Part shown: positions 1-7,793 of the stretch, one piece after another | How positions within the stretch are numbered: position 1 is the stretch's first letter | Layout of the letters: each line of letters begins with the position of its first letter | Origin: Chloroflexota bacterium | GTDB taxonomy: Bacteria > Chloroflexota > Anaerolineae > Anaerolineales > UBA11858 | Assembly: GCA_018263575.1 (NCBI GenBank) | Contig: JAANWX010000108.1 | Span: 9,872-53,681, forward strand | Direction: 5' to 3' | DNA: 43,810 nucleotides | Made by a program: the position numbers and the translations under genes | Notes under the pieces: generated by a model | The model's database searches: none | Told to the model about the DNA's origin: nothing | The model's input: the letters and a program-made list of their open reading frames with translations, nothing else

Positions 1-78
1 CCCGACATTATCCCCCACCACCATTTTTACCCCAACGTCCAAGCCATACCCAATTCCTTAATCACAACAAAAACCACC
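1..78. other. C/A-rich gene-free margin
   Basis: A G-poor, C/A-rich stretch on the + strand lies just past the 3' end of the GH36 gene. Its composition resembles the C/A-rich leaders seen elsewhere in this window, for example before the M16 peptidase gene and the GH31-like gene. It does not lead into a + strand gene here. No promoter, terminator or open frame was recognised. Confidence 0.3.
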
Positions 79-2613
79 TCAGTAACTAATCTCTAGTTCT
101 CCTTCACCGTGAAATTGAACTTCGAACCGATAAAGAGTCCCCTCGGCCTTTTGCCAGGGGATTTCTTTTTGGTTGAGGGATGCCCTGCGGGGCGGGGCGG
201 GGAGAGAAAGGATAACCTGGCCCTGAACATGACCGGGACGGGAAAGGTCGGCTTTCAGACGTGAACCAGACTCAGACCAGTCAGCAACTTCTAAGCCCTG
301 CGCAATGTGCAGGTTGCTCCCCACGTATTGGGGTTTTTGGCCCTTGCTAGGCCGCAGGGCCAGCACCCGGACGCCATGGGCGGGGATCGCTTCCAGGGTC
401 AACGTCCCCGCAGCGATGCGTGCGCTTTCCTCTGCCCAGAACGAATGCGCGTAATAAACTCCACCCTCATCCAAACCTACTCGTTCCAAGTCCAGTTCCA
501 GGTCTTTCTCCGTTTTCTCCCAATTGAAAATCGCCAATAGATGCCACGCGCCAGACGCGTTCTCCAAATCCAGGCGCAGGAGGGACGGAGTAGGCGCGTC
601 GAACCAATCCACCACGCGGGGACGTTGGCCAATGGGCGGCAAAATGGCTTGGGCAATTCTCAGGCGTTCCGGGGGGAGTTTGGTGAGGTCGTCAGAGAGC
701 ATGGTCAACCCACCAGAAAAAGCAATCGCTGTGGCCATAGCCCGAATCTCATCCACGGTGAGGTCCGTTTCGGGGCGGAGCAACAGGCAATCGGGATCGT
801 TGAGCCACCAGCGGCAGTGGAGAAAGGCACGCGTGAGGGTGTTCTGGAGGGCATTACGGACAGAGGGCATGTTAGGCTCAGGCCTAAAGAGCGCTTTGTG
901 GTTCCCCAGGGAGGGTGTCCAACTGGGATGGACATCAGCCCCAATTCGCATGGCGTCCACCAGGCCAATGGCCGGCCCCAACGGTGCGCCGCATCCCAGC
1001 AGAGTGACCTCCTCTCCCGCTGCTTCTCGAATAGCCTCCAGCCCCCGGCGCAAAACTTGTGCGCGTGTTTTAGTAGGATCCTGGTACCGGCCAGGGAGGG
1101 CCGCCGCGTAGAGAAAGTCGAGTTTGAGAAAGGAGAATCCCCATTCTTCCACGGCAGTTCGAACCACCTTTTGCACGCCTTCCAGCGCCCCGGGTTGGGT
1201 GATGTCCAAGGCACGGGTGAAGGCGTTCCATACGAAACCAGCGTTGACTGGCAATTTCCATCGGTTGCGCAAAAGCCAGGCACGGTGCTCCTTGGCCAGG
1301 TCAGATTTGGGATGGAGGATGAAGGGTGCCAGCCACAGTCCCGGCCTGAAACCGGCCTCTTTGATCTCATCCGCCAGCGGACGCACGCCTTCCGGGAAAG
1401 CGGGGTCGAAACTGAGCCAATCCCCAACTTCAGCTTGGTAACCATCGTCAATTTGGATCACATCCAAAGGAAGGCTTTCTTTGATTTCTTGGGCCGCGCC
1501 CAAATTAGCACGCACCTCCTCGGCAGTGATATCCTGATAATAATCGTACCAGGAGCACCAGCCGGTCGTGTTTTCCCTCGCCTCTGCCCTCACCCCCCGC
1601 CCCTCGCCCGAGGGGAGACGGGAGTCGGATTCCCTCTCCCTGTGGGACGCTGTGCGTGGCTTGGCAAGGGCTGGGGTGAGGGCAGAGAGACCATTCTCGC
1701 GCGTTACAGCTTCTACATAGGGAGCGAGAGGATCGGGAGAGTCAATATCCACAAATTGAACAGCGGCCCAATCCGTGGTCATCCTCGCGTCGGGGTCAAG
1801 GCGGGTCTGGTCACCATTAGCCCACAGGTATAAGGCTGGGTAAAGGGGATCGTCAAGGCGGGCTTTAAGCGTGCCAAAATGCTCCTTCTGAGAGAGATAA
1901 CCGGCCAAAATTCCGCTGCGATGCTGGCGGTCTCCCAGCACGCCGAACATGTCGCTCACCAAATAACCCGGCTTTTTGGGGAGAGGTGTCCCCGCGTTGT
2001 ACCACATGGGAGCGCCAAAAAATCCCAGCCGGGTCTGGCGGTAGATCTCATCGGCCCCATAGCTTCCGGTGTGCGACCAGGATTGCCACCCGTTGGAAAA
2101 AAAGGCCAACTCGCCCGGGGCGGGATGGGGACGCACCACGCCTTGCCCCTGGGGGATGATATTCCTGCGCAGGGTTATAGGCCCTGCTTCAGGAAGAAAG
2201 GTCTTTTTAGGAAAGAATCCCGCCCGGAGCATCTCAATTTTTCCAATCCAAACTGGCCTATCACCCCGATTTTCCAAACTTATTTTCCACAAAAACAAGG
2301 GATGCTCTTCCGCCAGGGCAAAGGTGAGCGTACTTCGAAGCCCGCAGCTTTCGGGAGCTAGTGTCAGTCTTAGTTGTTGCAAATCCCCGTGCGGCGAAGA
2401 GACACGCTCTGGGCCTGTGATTTGCGGGTCTTTAAAAGTTTTCAGGGCCTGGGCAGATTTTCGCCTCCAACCATGCCAAGTTCTTGGCGTCTGGTAGTGG
2501 AGGCGCATCTTTACGCCGTCCAGGTAGGGGGCATTCTCCTGGGTGCTGTACAGACTCCAGGCGGCGGTTTTTGTGTCAAGCGTGAATTGTAGGAAAGGGG
2601 TTTTAAGAATCAT
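79..2613 (-). CDS. GH36 alpha-galactosidase-like glycosidase
   Basis: An 844-residue protein of the GH36 family (melibiase-type), expected to hydrolyse terminal alpha-galactosides or related alpha-glycosides. An N-terminal beta-sandwich (about 1-300) precedes a TIM barrel with the family signatures CSWYDYY, QIDDGYQ and FLKLDF. The nucleophile is probably Asp499 (in LKLDF) and the acid/base Asp560 (in GADVHP). A C-terminal beta domain follows. No signal peptide is visible, so it is probably cytoplasmic. Its ATG overlaps the stop of the LysM gene by 4 nt (ATGA), so the two are translationally coupled at the end of a sensor-LysM-GH36 operon. Residues about 310-344 are a charged insert encoded by a palindromic repeat element, placed just before the CSWYDYY strand. 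Substrate specificity cannot be read from sequence. Confidence 0.93.
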   Translation of the reverse strand: MILKTPFLQFTLDTKTAAWSLYSTQENAPYLDGVKMRLHYQTPRTWHGWRRKSAQALKTFKDPQITGPERVSSPHGDLQQLRLTLAPESCGLRSTLTFALAEEHPLFLWKISLENRGDRPVWIGKIEMLRAGFFPKKTFLPEAGPITLRRNIIPQGQGVVRPHPAPGELAFFSNGWQSWSHTGSYGADEIYRQTRLGFFGAPMWYNAGTPLPKKPGYLVSDMFGVLGDRQHRSGILAGYLSQKEHFGTLKARLDDPLYPALYLWANGDQTRLDPDARMTTDWAAVQFVDIDSPDPLAPYVEAVTRENGLSALTPALAKPRTASHRERESDSRLPSGEGRGVRAEARENTTGWCSWYDYYQDITAEEVRANLGAAQEIKESLPLDVIQIDDGYQAEVGDWLSFDPAFPEGVRPLADEIKEAGFRPGLWLAPFILHPKSDLAKEHRAWLLRNRWKLPVNAGFVWNAFTRALDITQPGALEGVQKVVRTAVEEWGFSFLKLDFLYAAALPGRYQDPTKTRAQVLRRGLEAIREAAGEEVTLLGCGAPLGPAIGLVDAMRIGADVHPSWTPSLGNHKALFRPEPNMPSVRNALQNTLTRAFLHCRWWLNDPDCLLLRPETDLTVDEIRAMATAIAFSGGLTMLSDDLTKLPPERLRIAQAILPPIGQRPRVVDWFDAPTPSLLRLDLENASGAWHLLAIFNWEKTEKDLELDLERVGLDEGGVYYAHSFWAEESARIAAGTLTLEAIPAHGVRVLALRPSKGQKPQYVGSNLHIAQGLEVADWSESGSRLKADLSRPGHVQGQVILSLPAPPRRASLNQKEIPWQKAEGTLYRFEVQFHGEGELEISY
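1583..1686. repeat. Palindromic element inserted in frame in the GH36 gene
   Basis: A 104-bp element is bounded by a perfect 14-bp inverted repeat, TCTGCCCTCACCCC on the left and its complement GGGGTGAGGGCAGA on the right. It lies wholly inside the GH36 coding sequence and is read through without a stop, giving about 35 extra residues rich in Arg, Ser and Glu. A related, end-truncated copy lies between genes at about 5988-6073. Confidence 0.75.
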
Positions 2614-3518
2614 TCGGTGGGGGATGGCGTAAAGGTATCAGTGGGGGCCAACGTGTCTGTGGGAGCCAACGTGTTAGTGGGGATCAATGTATCGGTGGGT
2701 GTCGGTGTGTCGGTGGGCGTCAACGTATCCGTGGGGGTTCGTGTATTGGTGGGTGTCAGCGTTATGGAAGGTGTGAGGGTTGGCGTGTTGGTGTAAATGG
2801 AAGTGGGCGTGCCCGTTGCTGCGGGCATGGCCGTTGCCGTGGGTGTGTGTGTTGGAGAGGGAGTCAGTGTAGGTGTCGCTGAAGGAAAGGCGGTCAGGGT
2901 AGGCACATTGGGGACGTAAATTCTTTGCCCAACTCGAATGTAGGTTGAATAGCCAAGGCAATTGGCAGCTTGTAATTCCCGTACCGAAGTGCTAAAAGCG
3001 ATACTCAGACTGTACAAGGTATCATCATCCTGGACGGTGTAGAATACCCAATTGGGGGGAGGGCCGCACTGGGGAGCAGGTTCGGTAGGTTCTATTCTGG
3101 GAACGTATAACGTTGAGCCCGCGCGTATCTGCGAGGAGAGCAAGCAATTGGCTTTGGCGAGCAAGTCTGGGGTGGTATGGTAAGTCTGGGCCAGGCTATC
3201 CAGCGTGTCGCCTACCTGGGTGGTGATTTTTACCCAACCAGAGGGATGGGAGCAGGTGGTGGGCCGGGAGGTGGTCGAAGGCTCCGGTGTGAGGCTTGGC
3301 TCGGGGAGCGGAGTCTCGTCCCCACCGGGCGAAGGGGTGACCTCTCCCCCAGGCGTCGACTCGGGCCGGGAGGTGGGCGTCGCGCTGGGGAGCGGGGAGA
3401 CCTCCGGGGGGGGAGGGGTTTTCCCCTCTGCCAAGGAAATTGCCAAGCTGCCCAGAACTAGTCCCCCCGAAACGAGGGCGGTTAGTATTCCTGTGAATAG
3501 CTGCCGGTAAGCCTTCAT
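2610..3518 (-). CDS. Secreted LysM-domain protein with Thr/Pro-rich tail
   Basis: A 302-residue protein starting at the ATG one base after the TAA of the upstream kinase part (an in-frame GTG at 3536 is an alternative). An N-terminal hydrophobic segment (about 8-30) acts as a signal or anchor. A Pro/Thr/Ser linker leads to two LysM domains (about 95-145 and 155-205), each ending in a YVP motif, which normally bind the GlcNAc backbone of peptidoglycan. The tail (about 206-302) is a low-complexity Thr-Pro-Thr-Asp/Asn repeat typical of Chloroflexota surface proteins. A weak Shine-Dalgarno (AGGGA) lies in the end of the upstream gene. The protein probably binds the cell wall. No catalytic domain is present. 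Confidence 0.85.
   Translation of the reverse strand: MKAYRQLFTGILTALVSGGLVLGSLAISLAEGKTPPPPEVSPLPSATPTSRPESTPGGEVTPSPGGDETPLPEPSLTPEPSTTSRPTTCSHPSGWVKITTQVGDTLDSLAQTYHTTPDLLAKANCLLSSQIRAGSTLYVPRIEPTEPAPQCGPPPNWVFYTVQDDDTLYSLSIAFSTSVRELQAANCLGYSTYIRVGQRIYVPNVPTLTAFPSATPTLTPSPTHTPTATAMPAATGTPTSIYTNTPTLTPSITLTPTNTRTPTDTLTPTDTPTPTDTLIPTNTLAPTDTLAPTDTFTPSPTE
2614..2790. repeat. Tandem repeat encoding the Thr-Pro tail
   Basis: Degenerate 6-bp-based repeats, with higher-order units of about 18-24 bp, encode runs of PTDT and PTNT in the LysM protein. Such tracts expand and contract by slippage, so tail length probably varies between strains. Confidence 0.7.
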
Positions 3519-3519
3519 T

Positions 3520-4191
3520 TTAATCCCTGTCGCCACTTGCCAAGGGAAGGAGTAAGCTAAATGTTGCCCCTACGTCTTCTTCGCTATCCGCCCAAATACG
3601 GCCTTGTTGGGCTTCTACGAGGGTTTTCACAATTGATAATTCTACCCCTTTTACCCCAACGCCCTCTATGCTGGCATGATTGTTATAGAGGTGTGAGAAG
3701 ACGCGCGGCAATTCATCGGCGGGAATGCCTCCTCCCTGGTCCGCTATTTGAATGAGGGCAAATTCTTGTTCGCTTCTTACGTCGTAGTCTCTGGCCCTGA
3801 TGAGGATTTCCCCTTCAGGATGCGTTGCGCTGCTGGCATTTTTGAGGAGGATGAGGAGTATTTGGTGCAGGCTGTCCTGGTCCATGTGCAAGTTGAGTTT
3901 TTTGTTGGTCAGGTCAACACGCATGGATATGCGCTTTTCTCGAATTTGGTCGCTGATTTCGGTGATGGAATGGTCAATGGCCTGGCTCAGATTCACCGCG
4001 CTTGGGGTAAGAGAGAGGGAGTCAATATCAATGGCGGCCTCTTCGATGACCGTATTCAACAGAACGCTTATGCGCTCAGCGGAGGCTCTGATGCGCTCTA
4101 AGAATTGTCTTTGTAAGGTACCTATAATGCCGATCGATTCCGCCAAGAGTATATCCGTGTAACCGACCATAGAAGAGAGCGGTTGCCGCAA
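3520..4191 (-). CDS. Histidine-kinase-like C-terminal part of a stop-split sensor protein
   Basis: At least 223 residues of a HisKA-HATPase module. The frame is open back to the TAA at 4267-4269 and is the same frame as the upstream 536-residue sensor. The pair therefore reads as one protein of about 785 residues interrupted by a single in-frame stop. Reading upstream of the TTG chosen here gives SLAQELRQPLSSMVGY, where the phospho-acceptor His of the usual HELRTPL box is Gln. The ATPase part keeps an N-box (LLILLKNAS) and a DQGGGIP G1 box, while the G2 box (GVGVKGVELSIVK) is degenerate. Independent translation would need a TTG or similar start, and no clear ribosome site is seen. It could be a pseudogene fragment, a split gene, or the product of readthrough or a consensus error. 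Autophosphorylation on His is unlikely in any case. Confidence 0.7.
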   Translation of the reverse strand: MRQPLSSMVGYTDILLAESIGIIGTLQRQFLERIRASAERISVLLNTVIEEAAIDIDSLSLTPSAVNLSQAIDHSITEISDQIREKRISMRVDLTNKKLNLHMDQDSLHQILLILLKNASSATHPEGEILIRARDYDVRSEQEFALIQIADQGGGIPADELPRVFSHLYNNHASIEGVGVKGVELSIVKTLVEAQQGRIWADSEEDVGATFSLLLPLASGDRD

Positions 4192-4266
4192 CTCCTGGGC
4201 TAAGGAGGAGACCGATTTTACTTGTGCTGGAGATAAAGACCTTGATTCATCAGATTGATGTTTGGC

Positions 4267-5877
4267 TTATACTAGCTTCTGATCAGCGTCTGCAAGAAGG
4301 TTTTTGAGACGGGCTATTTCTTCCAAGGCTAAAATAAGTTCGGCCTCTACTTGCTTATCCGTTTCTTCTGGCTCACGTTGATGTAATTTTTTTAGTTCTT
4401 CTTCTAATTCTTTTTTTTCTACTTCTAAGGTAGCAATTGTTTGGTGGGCTTTTTCTTGGGCTGCTTGAAGTTTGTCTAGTTTTTGGGCGGCATCATTGAA
4501 GGTTTCTTTTTGTCTTTGGAAAGAATTAACCTCGGCTTGGAGAGCCTGGGTGTGAGTTCTGGTTTCTTCTAATTCTTTTTGTGTTTTTTCTAATATCTTT
4601 TGGGTATTAGAAAGTTGCTTGCGCAACTCTGGCGTTTTTTTATCTCTAGAAAGTGTGCTTTGAACAGCTTCTGTAAAATTGTGAAGGTATTGTTGATCCT
4701 CCTTGTTCCAACTACGGTTTGAGTGAGGGGACAACAAAATTAACCCGAATTTTTTCTCTTCATCGAGAAGCCTCAGCGGGACGGCTAGCAAGTGCCCCAC
4801 CCGCCCCAACAACAAGTGTTGACTCAAATTAAGAAAGTCTTGGGAAGTGCTGCTAGCGGGAAGGCGCAGCGATTGTTCTCGGCGGAGCGCGGTGGAAATC
4901 AGGGGAAGTTTGCTGCTGGCAATAGAAATCCTGCCCAGGGATTCTTCTCTAATCAAGTCGTACCCACATAAAATGTTTATCTTGCCCTCCGCATCAGGGG
5001 GGGAGATTAAAAGGCTCAAATCGGCCAGCATGATTTGTGAGCTTATGCGGGTGATATCTCGTTGTAGGTTTTCCTGGCTGACTTCCGGCGAGATGTTGAA
5101 AATGCCTTCTAGGATGTGGGGCTCCACGGTATATTGGCGGCGTTTGTGAATGAGGTCAGGCTTTTGTTGGGGGGAAGGCGGGGAGGGGGCCGGACTCACA
5201 GTGGGAGCAAAGCGTTGGGGGAGAGAAAACAGCAGTGGGTAGGCCGCCATTTGCGCCAAACGCACCATACCGGGAAAGTCCCCTTCCAACGAGGGTAAAA
5301 TCAGGTGGAGAATGTGTCCCCCGGCCATTAGGCCCAGCATGGCCAGGCCGTACGCCCAAGCATTGGGACGGCGGATCACGGCCAAAACCCCGCCCAAAAG
5401 GAGTATGAACAGGGCGGCCGCCTCCCATACCAGATTTAGCCAAGTTGCATTAAAGGGGGTTTGGGTTGTTTGTGCCGACACCCAAACATAGTTGAAGATG
5501 ACCAGGATAAGGGTAATTAACGCCAACAAGAGACTGGCCGCGTCGGCCGTTTTAAGTGGTTCCGGAAAACACCATAACCACACAATGAGTATGATGCCCA
5601 GCATGGTGGTGGCTCTATCCAGAATGGGGAGCAAGGCTTCTGGGGGCGTGACACCCTGCCAAACGAAGCCCGCGCCCAGGAAAAGCGCCACCCGGATGAT
5701 CAACAGGACGAAGAGACCAATCACCATCCGCCGGCCTTGGGGAAAATCGCTTTGGCGCCAATTGCTCACCGCGCTTTGTAAGGCCCCGGCAACCGCAAAG
5801 GCAAGCACCAAGTGATAAGTAAGGTTGCCGGGCGGGGTGGTAAGGATAGTGAGAATTTGGTTGTATAGAGAACCCAT
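4267..5877 (-). CDS. Multi-pass membrane GAF sensor protein, N-terminal part of a split sensor
   Basis: A 536-residue protein. The N-terminal ~220 residues carry about seven hydrophobic segments (approximately 18-38, 48-70, 90-106, 112-133, 145-167, 172-195 and 203-220). A GAF-like domain (about 250-415) and a long Glu/Lys/Gln-rich coiled coil (about 420-535) follow. The frame ends with TAA at 4267-4269 but continues in the same frame into a histidine-kinase-like module, so the original protein was probably a membrane GAF sensor kinase. If the stop is real, the product is a membrane sensor ending in a free coiled coil. It is the first gene of an operon with the LysM protein and GH36, and a promoter lies about 45 bp upstream. 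The ligand is unknown. Confidence 0.8.
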   Translation of the reverse strand: MGSLYNQILTILTTPPGNLTYHLVLAFAVAGALQSAVSNWRQSDFPQGRRMVIGLFVLLIIRVALFLGAGFVWQGVTPPEALLPILDRATTMLGIILIVWLWCFPEPLKTADAASLLLALITLILVIFNYVWVSAQTTQTPFNATWLNLVWEAAALFILLLGGVLAVIRRPNAWAYGLAMLGLMAGGHILHLILPSLEGDFPGMVRLAQMAAYPLLFSLPQRFAPTVSPAPSPPSPQQKPDLIHKRRQYTVEPHILEGIFNISPEVSQENLQRDITRISSQIMLADLSLLISPPDAEGKINILCGYDLIREESLGRISIASSKLPLISTALRREQSLRLPASSTSQDFLNLSQHLLLGRVGHLLAVPLRLLDEEKKFGLILLSPHSNRSWNKEDQQYLHNFTEAVQSTLSRDKKTPELRKQLSNTQKILEKTQKELEETRTHTQALQAEVNSFQRQKETFNDAAQKLDKLQAAQEKAHQTIATLEVEKKELEEELKKLHQREPEETDKQVEAELILALEEIARLKNLLADADQKLV

Positions 5878-5920
5878 GGTTGTTTTATCTCGATTTTTAA
5901 TATGACATCAGCATAGTTAG

Positions 5921-5948
5921 ATTATAGCATGGGTTTAGGCGTGGGCAA
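5921..5948 (-). promoter_or_regulatory. Probable sigma-70-type promoter of the sensor-LysM-GH36 operon
   Basis: On the minus strand TTGCCC (5943-5948) is followed by a 16-bp spacer and TATAAT (5921-5926). The predicted start, near 5914, leaves a leader of about 37 nt before the ATG at 5877. Confidence 0.5.
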
Positions 5949-5987
5949 GTATGAGGGGGGAAAAAGGTAGGGCAAACGCATTTGGAT

Positions 5988-6073
5988 GCCCAAAGGGAGA
6001 AGGGACAATCCCCTCTCCGCGTGGGATGCCCGGAGGGCACGCAGAGCGAGGGCTAGGGTGAGGGCAGCAATTC
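5988..6073. repeat. Truncated copy of the GGGTGAGGGCAG palindromic element
   Basis: This matches the internal part and right end of the element found inside the GH36 gene (CCCTCTCC..GTGGGA.GC core and GGGTGAGGGCAG end) but lacks the left inverted repeat. It lies in the gap between the divergent sensor and DUF6391-like genes. Confidence 0.6.
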
Positions 6074-6162
6074 TAAAATGGGGATTTTCTTTAAGTGCAT
6101 ATTCTAGTAGAATAGACTTCGAGGCCAAAATCAATCATTCCTAACCAAAAAGGATTACCATT

Positions 6163-6660
6163 ATGCTCATCACCTTAGTCTCACGCGCGAGACGTAACCA
6201 CGGACTAGAACACGCCACCATGAACTTCTTGAACTCACGGCATCCAGGCCAAACCTTTGCCGGACACGCCGACTGGCACGGTTTCTGGATTATGGGAGAA
6301 ATCTCCACTGAAGAGCTTAGCGAGGTGGTCAAAAAAGCCCTTCAAGCCTTACGAGGGGGAAAGCGGGAGCTGGCGATTCATACCAATTGTGGCACGAACC
6401 TGGTCGCGTCGGGGACGATGGCCGGGTTGGCGGGGGCAATCGGGATGATGGGCGTGGGCGACAAACCGCGCCAAAAGCTAGAACGCATCCCCCGGGTGGC
6501 GGCTCTGGCCACGCTGGCTTTAATGGCTTCCCGCCCCTTAGGCCCTCTCCTCCAGAAATACGTCACCACCACCGGCGACCCGCGAAAGCTGGAAGTGGTC
6601 AACATCTCCCGCCACAAACGGGGAAATGTGACCGCTCACCGCATCACCACCCAGGGCTGA
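6163..6660 (+). CDS. DUF6391-like conserved membrane protein
   Basis: A 165-residue protein opening with RARRNHGLEHATMNFL, the N-terminal signature I associate with the DUF6391 family of Chloroflexota and cyanobacteria. Two hydrophobic stretches (about 82-105 and 110-132) suggest a membrane-associated protein. The function is unknown. The conserved HGLEHAT motif could bind a metal, but this is speculation. A Shine-Dalgarno (AAGGA) lies 9 nt before the ATG. Its stop is one base from the holA start, so the two genes are co-transcribed. The family call is from memory and was not searched. Confidence 0.65.
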   Translation: MLITLVSRARRNHGLEHATMNFLNSRHPGQTFAGHADWHGFWIMGEISTEELSEVVKKALQALRGGKRELAIHTNCGTNLVASGTMAGLAGAIGMMGVGDKPRQKLERIPRVAALATLALMASRPLGPLLQKYVTTTGDPRKLEVVNISRHKRGNVTAHRITTQG

Positions 6661-6661
6661 T

Positions 6662-7642
6662 ATGAGCAAAACCAAACCCACCATTTATCTCTTTTACGGA
6701 GATGACGAATACGCCCTGCAGGGGGCGGCCAACATGCTCAAGGCCAAAGTGGCCCAATCGGGCAGCGTGGATATGAACGTCACCACGCTGGATGGGAGCA
6801 CCACCACCCTCGAAAAATTGACCTCCATCACCCACGTCATGCCTTTTTTGGCCGAAAGGCGAGCGGTCATTTTAGTCAACCCCCTGGCGTTGTCGAAGGG
6901 CAGCGGGCAGAGGAAGAAATTCTTATCCGCCTTGGAAACTATTCCTCCCTCGACCGCTTGCATGTTGAAGGTCGAGCGTGACCTGAAACCCAGCCATTGG
7001 CTCCTTAAATGGGCCAGGGAACAAGGAGGACGGGTTTTTGTGAAAGCCTATCCTCTTCCCAAAGGCCATAACATGACCAGGTGGATACAAGACAAGGCCC
7101 GCGAGTCAGGCGGGGAATTTTCACGCCAGGGAGCGGCCCGGCTGGCGGTTTTGGTCAACGAAAACCCCCGCATGGCGGCCAAGGAGATCGAAAAACTCCT
7201 CGCCTATGCGAATTACGAGCGTCCCGTGACCGCAGAGGACGTTGACGCCCTTACCCCCGACGTCCGCCCCGGCGACGTTTTTGCCATGGTGGACGCCATC
7301 GGCTACAGAAACAGCGAAAAAGCCACCCGCATGCTCCACCGCCTGCTAGCAGAAAGCCACCCCCTCCAACTTTATGGTATGATTATTCGCCAATTCCGCC
7401 TTCTCATCCAAGTTCGAGAAGAATTAGACAAAAATCCCCGCGCCAACTACCAAGATATTGCCAAGAAAATGGGAAGCCACCCTTACCCTATCAAAAAAAT
7501 CATCCCGCAAACCCGCTTCTTCACCCTCAAAAGCTTGGAAAAAATATACCACCAACTCCTGGAAACCGACGAAGATATAAAAACCGGAAAAATCGAGCCA
7601 ACCCTGGCCATGGATATTCTAATTGCGGAGCTGACGGGGTGA
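6662..7642 (+). CDS. holA: DNA polymerase III delta subunit
   Basis: A 326-residue HolA-family protein, the clamp-loader delta subunit that opens the beta sliding clamp during replication. It begins with the typical IYLFYGDDEY strand-loop. An AAA+-like fold follows (ERRAVILVNP; GQRKKFLSALE), then the helical lid and the C-terminal collar, containing DVFAMVDAIGYRN and QLYGMIIRQFRLLIQVREEL, which are characteristic of the family. Its length is close to the usual 320-350 residues. It starts one base after the stop of the DUF6391-like gene. Confidence 0.92.
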   Translation: MSKTKPTIYLFYGDDEYALQGAANMLKAKVAQSGSVDMNVTTLDGSTTTLEKLTSITHVMPFLAERRAVILVNPLALSKGSGQRKKFLSALETIPPSTACMLKVERDLKPSHWLLKWAREQGGRVFVKAYPLPKGHNMTRWIQDKARESGGEFSRQGAARLAVLVNENPRMAAKEIEKLLAYANYERPVTAEDVDALTPDVRPGDVFAMVDAIGYRNSEKATRMLHRLLAESHPLQLYGMIIRQFRLLIQVREELDKNPRANYQDIAKKMGSHPYPIKKIIPQTRFFTLKSLEKIYHQLLETDEDIKTGKIEPTLAMDILIAELTG

Positions 7643-7679
7643 GGGGGCAGAGGGTACCGAGGAGGCAGAAGAGACAGAG

Positions 7680-7793
7680 GCTGCAAAAAACATCGCCGCC
7701 ATCCAACATCCAACATCTAACTTCCAACGTCCAATATCTAATACCCAATATCCAATATCAAGCTGACCAACTAACAAACCACCCAACTAACCA
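7680..7793 (+). repeat. 7-8 bp tandem repeat leader of the M16 peptidase gene
   Basis: A G-poor array with a 7-bp period (ATCCAAC-type units) shifts to about 8-bp units (ACCAACTA-type) and runs directly into the ATG at 7794. No purine-rich Shine-Dalgarno is present in the last 30 nt. It belongs to a class of C/A-rich leaders seen at several genes here. Confidence 0.75.

Noticed and set aside
541-1833. A 430-codon open frame antisense to the GH36 gene
   Set aside because: It lies entirely opposite a clear GH36 coding sequence with catalytic motifs and its translation is compositionally biased without recognisable domains.
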